A stretch of DNA of 41,941 nucleotides from CAZSAA01 sp964604915 (GTDB lineage Bacteria; Patescibacteriota; Patescibacteriia; Patescibacteriales; UBA12465), in NCBI GenBank assembly GCA_964604915.1, contig CAZSAA010000003.1:1-41941 (forward strand), read 5' to 3'. Below the pieces are notes generated by a model. The model was given only the letters and a program-made list of their open reading frames with translations. It was not told the DNA's origin and did not search any database. A program made the position numbers and the translations under genes. Below, in pieces: positions 7,329 through 14,387 of this stretch (within the stretch, counting starts at the first letter, position 1; each line of letters starts with the position of its first letter).

Positions 7329-9290
7329 CTAAAGCTTTATCTCCTTCCCCTCTTCCATCGGCCGGGCGCCCCCTTCATCTATAACATCTCGCCTCTCTTC
7401 TCTTGGCGGTTGAGGCGAAGCTGGCGCTTCTTTTTTCTCTCCCTCCGCTTCAAGCTCCGGTTTAGCTACCCGCTTTTCTTGAACAATCTTGCGGCCGCGA
7501 AAATCAACCGGACTCACTTCGGAAAGCGCGCTAAGAAGCATCTCAGCTGGACTTTGTTGCTCGGGCATATGCGTCTCTTCCTTAGCTGCCTGAAGCTGTG
7601 AAGGACGGAAAGGCGCAGCCGGACGCGTTTGCGGCCGGGCCGGACGGTTATCTTGGTGATTACTTGTTCGATTATCTACCCGACGGTCATTATTGGAAGG
7701 CGCATTATTCGCGCGCATGTCCCGATTGCTACTATCGACCACATTAGCTGGGCGTTCTAAACTACGCCGACTATTTTGCATAGGGGGGCGCTTGCGGCTC
7801 GCCACCATCTGATCGCGCTCCTCCTTCTTCATGCTTAGGCATTGGCGGCAGAAGACCGGACGGATGCCGTCCGGCTTGAACCTAGTCTCAATCTCCGTAC
7901 CACAAGCGTCGCAGATAGCGCGATAGGTGGGACCGTCAAGGGGAGCGGGCGAATATGGTGTAGCCGGTCGCGCTCCCGGTGTCCGAGCTGGCGCCGCAGC
8001 ATTTATACTATCGCTATATTCCTCATGCCAACGGATTATCTTCTCTTCCACCTCTGCTTTCGGCGTAGCATATTGCTGCCGAGAATATTGGATAACCTTG
8101 CTGGTATTGCCGGTCTTATACTCGCTGGGCAAGGGCGGCAAGCCGCGTGCCGAGAAAGGCTCAGAAGCGACGCCATCGATCATAAGCTTGAGACACATCT
8201 CGTATTTAGGCAGATTGACGATATCTTCTTCAGTAAAGGTGGGGGTGAACTCCTTGACCAATTCTTCAGCATCAGCCGCGCCAACCCGGAACACAGCCAA
8301 AGTACCAACGTTGCCGAATACGGCCGCCTTGACGGTATCGCCTAGCTGCTCGATATATTGATGGGCTAGAGTCAGATCCAAGCGATATTTACGGGCCTCG
8401 GACAAAATGTTGGCAAAACTGTCGGTCGAAAAATTCTGGAATTCATCGATATAGAGATAGAAGTCCTGACGATCCTGTTCCGGAATATCGACCCGGCTCA
8501 TGGCGGCTAACTGAATCTTGGTAATCATCATGGCGCCGAGCAAGGCGGAGTTATCTTCGCCGATGCGCCCCTTGCTCAGGTTCATGATCAGGATCTTCCG
8601 GTTATCCATTATCTCCCGCAAATCAATGGTAGATTTTATTTGGCCGACGATATTACGCATGAAGGCGCTAGAGAGGAATTGGCCAACCTTGTTCTGGATA
8701 GGGGAAACGGCTTCTGAGGCGAATTTATCGGCATAGGAAGCGAACTCTTTCTCCCAGAAGGACTTTACTACCGGATCAGTGATATTGGAAACCACCTTCT
8801 TGCGGAAGGCCTTGTCGGAAAGCATACGCACGACGCCCAACAGGGTCGAGCCAGGAAAATCCAAAATCGCCAAGATGGCATTGCGCAAAATATATTCTAG
8901 ACGAGGCCCCCAAGAATCGGCCCAAAGCTTCTGGAAGACGCCGATCAGTCCCGAAGCCACCAAGTGTCTCAGATGAGGGTCGACCTGTTCGACCACATTG
9001 AAGGCGATCGGGAAGTCGATATCGGACGGATTGAAGTATACGACGTCCTTGATGCGGCTATCCGGAATGTATTCGATAATTTTCTCGGCCAGATCGCCGT
9101 GCGGATCAACAACACCGACGCCGCGGCCAGCTACGATATCGGAGATAATCATGTTCTCCAAGATAGTCGATTTGCCCATGCCGGTCTTACCAATCAGATA
9201 CATATGACGCCGCCGGTCATCATTCTTGATGCCGAAAACCTTATTCTGATTACGATAGGTTGTCTGGGCGAAAGCGGCGATGTTAGACAT
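7329..9290 (-). CDS. TraG/VirD4-like (type IV coupling/HerA-type) ATPase with zinc ribbon
   Basis: A 653-residue RecA-fold ATPase. The Walker A GKTGMGKST is at residues 34-42, and the Walker B with following residues (LYIDEFQNF) is near 277, then SEARKYRLDLTLAHQY, typical of VirD4/TraG coupling proteins. It lacks the N-terminal membrane helices of classical VirD4. Near 460-490 there is a CDAC...CRQC zinc ribbon. The tail from about 500 is rich in Arg, Asn, Pro and Gln and looks disordered. Family members pump DNA (or protein) through a membrane. The 76-residue membrane protein just upstream may supply the missing anchor. Substrate and partners are unknown. No VirB4 or relaxase is in this window. 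Confidence 0.82.
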   Translation of the reverse strand: MSNIAAFAQTTYRNQNKVFGIKNDDRRRHMYLIGKTGMGKSTILENMIISDIVAGRGVGVVDPHGDLAEKIIEYIPDSRIKDVVYFNPSDIDFPIAFNVVEQVDPHLRHLVASGLIGVFQKLWADSWGPRLEYILRNAILAILDFPGSTLLGVVRMLSDKAFRKKVVSNITDPVVKSFWEKEFASYADKFASEAVSPIQNKVGQFLSSAFMRNIVGQIKSTIDLREIMDNRKILIMNLSKGRIGEDNSALLGAMMITKIQLAAMSRVDIPEQDRQDFYLYIDEFQNFSTDSFANILSEARKYRLDLTLAHQYIEQLGDTVKAAVFGNVGTLAVFRVGAADAEELVKEFTPTFTEEDIVNLPKYEMCLKLMIDGVASEPFSARGLPPLPSEYKTGNTSKVIQYSRQQYATPKAEVEEKIIRWHEEYSDSINAAAPARTPGARPATPYSPAPLDGPTYRAICDACGTEIETRFKPDGIRPVFCRQCLSMKKEERDQMVASRKRPPMQNSRRSLERPANVVDSSNRDMRANNAPSNNDRRVDNRTSNHQDNRPARPQTRPAAPFRPSQLQAAKEETHMPEQQSPAEMLLSALSEVSPVDFRGRKIVQEKRVAKPELEAEGEKKEAPASPQPPREERRDVIDEGGARPMEEGKEIKL

Positions 9291-9298
9291 ATGAAGCT

Positions 9299-9529
9299 TT
9301 AATTAGAGAAGAAAGGAAGATAGGTATTAAGGAATCCGCTGATTATAGGGGGGAGATAGATGACGCCGAGAACGACTGGGATGGCGATGAGCAGCAATCT
9401 CAGCCCCGACATCCGTTTCTGCCAGAGGATAAAACGGCGGATATCCGCGATATCTCGGGTTAATGCCTCTAAACTAGCTTGATTATCGCTAATCAATCTA
9501 GCCAGATCCGGTTTTTCTTCATTTTCCAT
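9299..9529 (-). CDS. Small membrane protein with N-terminal coiled coil
   Basis: A 76-residue protein. Residues 1-38 form an acidic, helical, probably coiled-coil segment. One or two hydrophobic helices (about 43-72) follow. I recognise no family. It is 3 bases after nrdG and 8 bases before the TraG-like ATPase gene. Since that ATPase lacks membrane segments, this protein is a candidate anchor for it (inference). Confidence 0.65.
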   Translation of the reverse strand: MENEEKPDLARLISDNQASLEALTRDIADIRRFILWQKRMSGLRLLLIAIPVVLGVIYLPPIISGFLNTYLPFFSN

Positions 9530-9532
9530 ATA

Positions 9533-10255
9533 TTAGCGGCGGACTTGGCAGTTAGGCACGAATCTTTGGCCTATCTTCGCCAAATCATCCATTTTAACGG
9601 CGGTAAACGCCTGTTTGTTACGGAAAGAACCATTTACCAATTCCGTATCAGACTTGAAATCTTGTAGGTACCAGGCCCTTGCCCCTTCGATAAGGCGACC
9701 CATCGCCTCGATATCTTCCTCGTTGAGGAGCTGCGGTACGAGCGTACTGCGAAATTCATAGGGCAAGCCGCTCTCCTTTATAATTCTAACACTTTTTTCC
9801 AAACGAGGTAAATCGACCGGGGCGCCCACTACCTGTTCATACTTATCCAAAGGCGCCTTGATGTCCATAGCGATATAATCGATCAACTTCTCTTTTATCA
9901 GATATTCCAACATATCCGGATTAGTACCGTTACTATCGAGTTTAACGTCGTACCCCAAATTTTTAATCTGCCGGATAAAATCTGGCAAATCCGGGTGCAA
10001 GGTGGGCTCCCCACCGGTAATCACTACTCCATTTAATTTTTCTTTCCGCTCGGCTAAGAAAAGAAAAAGGTCATCTTGGCTCCAGCCGAGATAACCTTTC
10101 TCTTTTATACTATCGCTTGATTCTGACCGGGGCCAGACAAGCTGGGGATTGTAACAGAAGTGGCAGCGGAAATTGCAGCCTTGGGTGAAAACTATCGCTG
10201 CCAAATGGCCGGGATAGTCGATTAGGGTCAATTTTTCTAAACCTCCGATTCTCAT
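9533..10255 (-). CDS. nrdG: Anaerobic ribonucleotide reductase activase (radical SAM) NrdG
   Basis: A 240-residue radical-SAM enzyme. The cluster-binding motif CNFRCHFC (C27, C31, C34) follows the family-typical opening MRIGGLEKLTLIDYPG. The SAM-binding GGEPT lies in VVITGGEPTLHP. A GTG at 10273 would add six residues. The ATG at 10255 is chosen because homologues begin with this M-[RK]-I-G-G pattern. NrdG uses a [4Fe-4S] cluster and S-adenosylmethionine to place the radical on the C-terminal glycine of NrdD. Here that glycine is encoded by the separate gene just upstream (10326-10490), so NrdG's target is a free-standing peptide. Confidence 0.92.
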   Translation of the reverse strand: MRIGGLEKLTLIDYPGHLAAIVFTQGCNFRCHFCYNPQLVWPRSESSDSIKEKGYLGWSQDDLFLFLAERKEKLNGVVITGGEPTLHPDLPDFIRQIKNLGYDVKLDSNGTNPDMLEYLIKEKLIDYIAMDIKAPLDKYEQVVGAPVDLPRLEKSVRIIKESGLPYEFRSTLVPQLLNEEDIEAMGRLIEGARAWYLQDFKSDTELVNGSFRNKQAFTAVKMDDLAKIGQRFVPNCQVRR

Positions 10256-10325
10256 AGTATTATCAGTTCCCACCTTTCCGCGGCTTAGAAGATTGCCCCG
10301 ACCAAAGGCGGGTATTTATCCTCCT

Positions 10326-10490
10326 TTAGCGGTTCTCGCAGCTGCAATCAGCCACCTTGAAGAAGCGCCTATCCTTATACTCGGCCGCTTTGCCTTTGTT
10401 ATAGTTCTTGACCGGGGTAAGCCATCCTACCACGCGGCTATATACGATGCACTCTTGGCGCTCTAATTTGACTGGACTCATATCCTTCAT
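10326..10490 (-). CDS. Separate glycyl-radical C-terminal domain of anaerobic ribonucleotide reductase
   Basis: A 54-residue protein. Residues 12-46 match the end of class III reductases: VYSRVVGW around the radical glycine (G22), then TPVKNYNKGK and EYKDRRFF. The preceding nrdD gene stops just after its zinc site and lacks this segment. The two are in different frames, an in-frame TAG lies two codons before this ATG, and 62 bases with several stops separate them. This is therefore a true split, not one frameshift. The last residues DCSCENR are not part of the usual domain. The start could be either M1 or M4. An AAGGAT precedes M4 too closely, and AAAGGATGGG lies 10-15 bases before M1. Confidence 0.85.
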   Translation of the reverse strand: MKDMSPVKLERQECIVYSRVVGWLTPVKNYNKGKAAEYKDRRFFKVADCSCENR

Positions 10491-10552
10491 AGGCTATAAT
10501 TCCCATCCTTTACAGGATAAAGGAAAAATTACCTGTTAATTAATATTATAGA

Positions 10553-13500
10553 TTAATTTTGCTGTTCCCGCAAACTGAATTCCGCTTCGATCTCATCCCC
10601 CTTATAGCCCATCTCCTCGTCGCATTTGGGGCAATATTTATGTTCACCCGATAGATAGCCGTGCTTGGGACAGATAGAGAAGGTCGGGGTGATAGTGAAA
10701 TATGGCAGCCTATAGTTCTCGACGATACGTTTGACTAGATCCTTGGCAGTATTACCGTCAGGCAGGCGCTCGCCGATATAGCCATGAAGGACCGTGCCGC
10801 CGGTATACTTGGTTTGGAGATCATCTTGCAAGTCGAGAGCGGAAAACACATCTTCGGTAAAGCTGACAGGCAGATGGGAGGAATTGGTGTAATATGGATC
10901 CGCCCCATTATCCCTGACCGCCTTGTCGTTAGCGCAGATGATCTCGGGATACATTTCCCTATCCTTCTTGGCAAAACGATAGGTGCAGCCTTCCGCCGGG
11001 GTCGCCTCCAAATTATATAATATCCCGGTCTCTTCCTGGTACTTGAGCAGATGTTCCCGCATGAAGTCCAGGATTTCCTTGGCGAAGGCCTGTCCTTCGT
11101 CGGTGGTGAGATCCTTACCCAACAAGTTCAAGCAAGCCTCGTTCATACCATTGATACCGATAGTGTTGAAATGATTCTGCCAGTAGGTATTGAAGCGCTC
11201 CTTGATCTGGTCTAAATAATGACGGGAATACGGGTACAGTCCGTCTTCGGTGAATTTTTCAATCACCTTACGCTTGATACGCAGGCTCTCATCGCCCAGG
11301 TTCATGAGCCGCAACAGGCGCTGCTTGAATTCCTCCTTGTCTTTCGAGAGATGGCCGAGACGCGGCAAATTGATAGTGACGACGCCTAAACTGCCGGTGA
11401 GAGGATTAGCGCCAAATAGGCCGCCGCCTCGTTTGCGCAATTCGCGGTTGTCGAGACGTAAGCGGCAATTGTGAGTCAAGATACCGGTGGTACCGACGGT
11501 AAAGACCGGTTCACCGTTCTTTACCTCGAAACAATAAGCAGTGTTATTGCTTATTTTCTCTATCCGTTTAATCTTGACCCAGAGCCGCTTGGTTTTAGTA
11601 TCTTTAAACCAAACCTGTCCGTAATTACTCCGATTCAGCTGATAGAAGAGTACGGCGTAATTCGCTTCCTTGCCAAAGCGGCCTACCCGCTCGTCTTTAT
11701 AGATACTAGTCGCTGTGCCCAAAGTAGCTGCCAACATATTCAAGGTCTCCCTCATCTTTACGGAAGAAGTATAGATACGATGACGATTACCTCCGTCGGT
11801 ATCATAGTGGCCAGCTAAAACCGCTTGGCGGAAAGCAAGACTGGTACCGAACAATCTAGCGCGATAATGCTTATCCCTCTCCTTCCCTTCTACGAAATCT
11901 CGACAAAGGCCGACTGCGGCAGCTGAATGAATCTTAAGACTAACCAATTTAGATTTATCATATTCCTTTATTACGCTAGCCGCCCCGAAGTAATCGATCG
12001 CAATCTTAGTCAATTTAGTAATTACTTTAGGTTTAAAAGTCTTCTCTAATGAGAAAACTACGGTGACGTCTCCATCAAACGAGCCGTCCCCAGCATAAGC
12101 ACCGACTAGATACCCTAGATCGGGATTACCGCCTTCACCATTATAGGCATTCAAAGAGTATGGAAGATACATTCCGGACGTTAACTCACCTCCCTTTAAG
12201 ACTGCTTGCTTAGCATCCTTATTTGCCTTAATGAAATTAAGGTGTTCGGTAGTCATCTTTATCTCATGACCGTTATCCAAAACCACTTTGATCATTGACT
12301 GACGCAAGAAACGATTAAAATGTCCTTTGACAAAACGCCCATCACTATAAATTTCATATTCCTCTTTTGATCCGTTACCATTAAAGATATTTTTGATCTC
12401 ACAATACTCCAAACCTCGCCCGCGAGAAGAGCGTATGAGCACTTTCTCATCACCGGCCAAAGGACACATAGAACGCGCGTCATCAGGGTTCATGTCAGAA
12501 TTGACGAAATTCGAGAAATACGGGATGCCATATTTAGCAGTCATCTCCCACATCGGCTCGAGCGACTTGCGACTCCAATCGAAATTCTTATCGATGTTAT
12601 AGGTTGGGATCGGAAAACTAAAGACACGTCCGGTAGAGTCGCCTTCCAGCATGACCTGAGCAAAAGCTTCATTGAATAGGTCTATTTCTGGCTGAAAATC
12701 CTTGTATTTTTCCGGCATCATCTGCCCACCGACAATAGCGTTCTCTTCACCCAGAGTTGGCGACGGAGTGACATCCAAGGTCACGTTGGTAAAGGGGGTC
12801 TGGAAACCGACCCGGGTCGGGACGTTCACGTTGAACATGAATTCCTGCAAGCCCTGCTTCACTTCCTTGAAACTCAGGTTATCATAACGGATGAAAGGCG
12901 CTAGGAAGGTGTCGAAATTGGAGAAAGCTTGAGCACCAGCCGCTTCGCCTTGCAAGGTATAGAAAAAATTGACAATCTGACCCAAGGCACTGCGGAAATG
13001 CTTAGCCGGCTTACTCTGCACCTTCTCGCCGACGCCGCCAAAACCGCGGATGAGCAGGTCCTTGAGATCCCAGCCGCAACAATATGGAGCGAGCAAGCCG
13101 AGATCATGAATATGAATATCGCCATTGACGTGTGCCTCCCGGATTTCCTGAGGATATAATTTATTGAGCCAATACCGGGCAGAAACGGCGGAAGCGACGT
13201 AGTTATTGAGGCCTTGGACGGAAAAGCTCATGTTGCTATTCTCCTTGAGGCGCCAATCGGCGCGACCTAAATAATCCTCCATCAGCTTCTCTTCAGCTGT
13301 GAGATTATTAATATCACGCAATTGGCGGTGCTGTTCGCGATAAAGGATATAGCTCTTAGCTGCTTTGATCTGATGGTTCTCAATCAGAGTCTCCTCCACG
13401 ACATCCTGTACTTCTTCCACGGCCGGAATGCTATTCTTGTGGAACTTCTTGTTAAGCAAAGAGATGGCCTTATCGCTGATCTTCTCAGCGAGAGACATGT

Positions 13501-13612
13501 CCTCGATATCCACTGACATCAAAGCATTAAAAATTGCCTTAGTGATCTTCGCTTGGTCGAAGTCGACGATGTCGCCTGAACGTTTGCGAATCTTGGTGAT
13601 AGCTTCCGACAT
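10553..13612 (-). CDS. nrdD: Anaerobic (class III) ribonucleoside-triphosphate reductase NrdD, large part, with intein
   Basis: The 1019-residue precursor has an N-terminal ATP-cone (about 3-95, KIRKRSGDIVDFD...), the reductase barrel, a 332-residue intein (residues 384-715) and the rest of the barrel. It closes with a zinc site (CPKHG...YCPKC near residues 990-1005). The intein splits the finger loop directly before the CRLRLD cysteine, which I take as the substrate-thiyl cysteine by alignment from memory with other class III enzymes. After splicing, 687 residues would remain. The glycyl-radical segment is missing and is encoded by the next gene (54 residues). The enzyme makes dNTPs from NTPs without oxygen. 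Two NrdR boxes upstream of nrdR indicate dATP-linked control of the operon. Confidence 0.95.
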   Translation of the reverse strand: MSEAITKIRKRSGDIVDFDQAKITKAIFNALMSVDIEDMSLAEKISDKAISLLNKKFHKNSIPAVEEVQDVVEETLIENHQIKAAKSYILYREQHRQLRDINNLTAEEKLMEDYLGRADWRLKENSNMSFSVQGLNNYVASAVSARYWLNKLYPQEIREAHVNGDIHIHDLGLLAPYCCGWDLKDLLIRGFGGVGEKVQSKPAKHFRSALGQIVNFFYTLQGEAAGAQAFSNFDTFLAPFIRYDNLSFKEVKQGLQEFMFNVNVPTRVGFQTPFTNVTLDVTPSPTLGEENAIVGGQMMPEKYKDFQPEIDLFNEAFAQVMLEGDSTGRVFSFPIPTYNIDKNFDWSRKSLEPMWEMTAKYGIPYFSNFVNSDMNPDDARSMCPLAGDEKVLIRSSRGRGLEYCEIKNIFNGNGSKEEYEIYSDGRFVKGHFNRFLRQSMIKVVLDNGHEIKMTTEHLNFIKANKDAKQAVLKGGELTSGMYLPYSLNAYNGEGGNPDLGYLVGAYAGDGSFDGDVTVVFSLEKTFKPKVITKLTKIAIDYFGAASVIKEYDKSKLVSLKIHSAAAVGLCRDFVEGKERDKHYRARLFGTSLAFRQAVLAGHYDTDGGNRHRIYTSSVKMRETLNMLAATLGTATSIYKDERVGRFGKEANYAVLFYQLNRSNYGQVWFKDTKTKRLWVKIKRIEKISNNTAYCFEVKNGEPVFTVGTTGILTHNCRLRLDNRELRKRGGGLFGANPLTGSLGVVTINLPRLGHLSKDKEEFKQRLLRLMNLGDESLRIKRKVIEKFTEDGLYPYSRHYLDQIKERFNTYWQNHFNTIGINGMNEACLNLLGKDLTTDEGQAFAKEILDFMREHLLKYQEETGILYNLEATPAEGCTYRFAKKDREMYPEIICANDKAVRDNGADPYYTNSSHLPVSFTEDVFSALDLQDDLQTKYTGGTVLHGYIGERLPDGNTAKDLVKRIVENYRLPYFTITPTFSICPKHGYLSGEHKYCPKCDEEMGYKGDEIEAEFSLREQQN
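11468..12463 (-). other. Intein with LAGLIDADG homing endonuclease, inside nrdD
   Basis: Precursor residues 384-715 (332 residues) are foreign to the reductase. Block A reads PLAGDEKVLI. Block B has TTEH near residue 456. Two LAGLIDADG-type motifs follow (LGYLVGAYAGDG and AVLAGHYDTDGG), each with its acidic residue, so the endonuclease may be active. Block F is AYCFEV (Cys near 694). The C-terminal block is GILTHN followed by extein Cys. If Cys383 were residue 1, the spliced host would read RSM-CRLR, one residue short of the MCCRLR finger loop I recall from intein-free relatives. With Pro384 as residue 1, block A aligns gap-free with the usual CLAGDTxV pattern and the host loop is restored. 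A class-3-like, Cys-independent start is therefore the better reading. Confidence 0.9.
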
Positions 13613-13656
13613 GGGAATTTTGCAAGATGATAGATATTTCCTCCTTAAGATATCTA

Positions 13657-14127
13657 TCAGCTCTTCTTATTAGTTTTTACCTTTATCAATTTATTAAGCT
13701 CTTTCTGGAACTCCGCCGCATCCTTGAAGGACTCATAGACGGAAGCGTAGCGGATATAGGCCACTTGGTCCGCCTTCTTAAGGTGGCGCATGGCGATAAG
13801 GCCTATCTGGCGGGAAGTCACTTCCGCCTGTCTGAGCTTCTGCAAATCCCGCTCTACGGCGTGGATAAGCTTCTTGAAGCCATCTTCGGTAATCGGGCGC
13901 TTCTCAAAAGCTTTCTTTAGCCCGCCCGCCAGCTTCTCGCGATTATAACTCTCCCGCCGTCCGTCGCGCTTAACTATCATCAAGTCCAAGAGCTCTATTT
14001 CCTCATAGGTGGAGAACCGGAAACCGCACTTTAAACATTCGCGCCGCCGCCTGATAGACAAGCCATCGATAGCTACGCGCGAGTCAACGACCTTAGTGTC
14101 TTCGAAATAACAGATGGGGCACTTCAT
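13657..14127 (-). CDS. nrdR: Transcriptional repressor NrdR
   Basis: A 156-residue protein. The N-terminal zinc ribbon has C3, C6, C31 and C34 with the DNA-contacting RRRREC stretch between. An ATP-cone (about 48-140, IVKRDGRRESYNREKL) follows. NrdR senses ATP/dATP and represses ribonucleotide reductase genes by binding paired boxes. Two such boxes lie 13-60 bases before this start, so it is probably autoregulated along with nrdD, which begins 44 bases downstream. Length and residues are normal for the family. Confidence 0.97.
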   Translation of the reverse strand: MKCPICYFEDTKVVDSRVAIDGLSIRRRRECLKCGFRFSTYEEIELLDLMIVKRDGRRESYNREKLAGGLKKAFEKRPITEDGFKKLIHAVERDLQKLRQAEVTSRQIGLIAMRHLKKADQVAYIRYASVYESFKDAAEFQKELNKLIKVKTNKKS

Positions 14128-14139
14128 AATTGCTTAATA

Positions 14140-14187
14140 ATACAACATTTTGTGCAATTAACTGAGATATACCACTAAATATTGTGT
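14140..14187 (-). promoter_or_regulatory. Tandem NrdR boxes (operator)
   Basis: Two 16-base sites match the known acaCwAtATaTwGtgt pattern: CCACTAAATATTGTGT (14172-14187, 14 of 16 by eye) and ATACAACATTTTGTGC (14140-14155, about 12 of 16). Their starts are 32 bases apart, three helical turns, as in established NrdR operators. They lie just downstream of the -10 at 14197-14202, so bound NrdR would block initiation or early elongation. Confidence 0.85.
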
Positions 14188-14196
14188 TCACGTACA

Positions 14197-14225
14197 ATTG
14201 TAGCAAAAAGCAGATAGAGGGTCAA
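14197..14225 (-). promoter_or_regulatory. Promoter of nrdR and the downstream operon
   Basis: On the minus strand, TTGACC (14220-14225) and TACAAT (14197-14202) are separated by 17 bases. The expected start falls at the edge of the first NrdR box. Confidence 0.7.
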
Positions 14226-14242
14226 CGCCCGTTTTTATGGGC

Positions 14243-14266
14243 AAAAAAGCGCCTTTGACAAAGCGC
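14243..14266 (-). terminator. Second terminator downstream of the Fic gene
   Basis: A minus-strand hairpin GCGCTTT/AAAGGCGC (one bulged base, 3-base loop, 14249-14266) is followed by six T. It lies between the Fic gene and the nrdR promoter and insulates the two. Confidence 0.75.
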
Positions 14267-14310
14267 CGGCAATTCTGTGCATAACTTAAAAGCATAAGAT
14301 ATGGAATGGG

Positions 14311-14353
14311 AGAAAAATCAATCACTGCGGGCTAAAGACCGCAGTGATTGATT
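14311..14353 (-). terminator. Strong terminator of the Fic gene
   Basis: A perfect 15-bp inverted repeat (14316-14330 and 14339-14353, arms AATCAATCACTGCGG/CCGCAGTGATTGATT) with an 8-base loop is followed on the minus strand by a T run. It lies 35 bases beyond the Fic stop codon. Confidence 0.85.
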
Positions 14354-14362
14354 AAAACATCT

Positions 14363-14386
14363 CTCGTCCTGAGCTAGTCGAAGGGC
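14363..14386. repeat. Extragenic palindromic-type repeat, 3' side of the Fic gene
   Basis: The segment contains CGTCCTGAGCTAGTCGAAGG, which abuts the Fic stop codon. From memory, variants of CCTTCGAC-AGCTCAGG are dispersed repeats in many bacterial genomes. It pairs with another dispersed-type palindrome on the other side of the Fic gene (15468-15516). Confidence 0.5.
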
Positions 14387-14387
14387 A

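Noticed and set aside
10491..10552. Programmed or accidental frameshift joining nrdD to its radical tail
   Set aside because: 62 bases with several stops separate the frames, the tail has its own ATG, and a TAG lies two codons before it. No single slip joins them.
12464..12466. Cys383 as the first intein residue
   Set aside because: Not fully excluded, but it would leave the host loop one residue short and needs a gap in block A. Pro384 fits both better.
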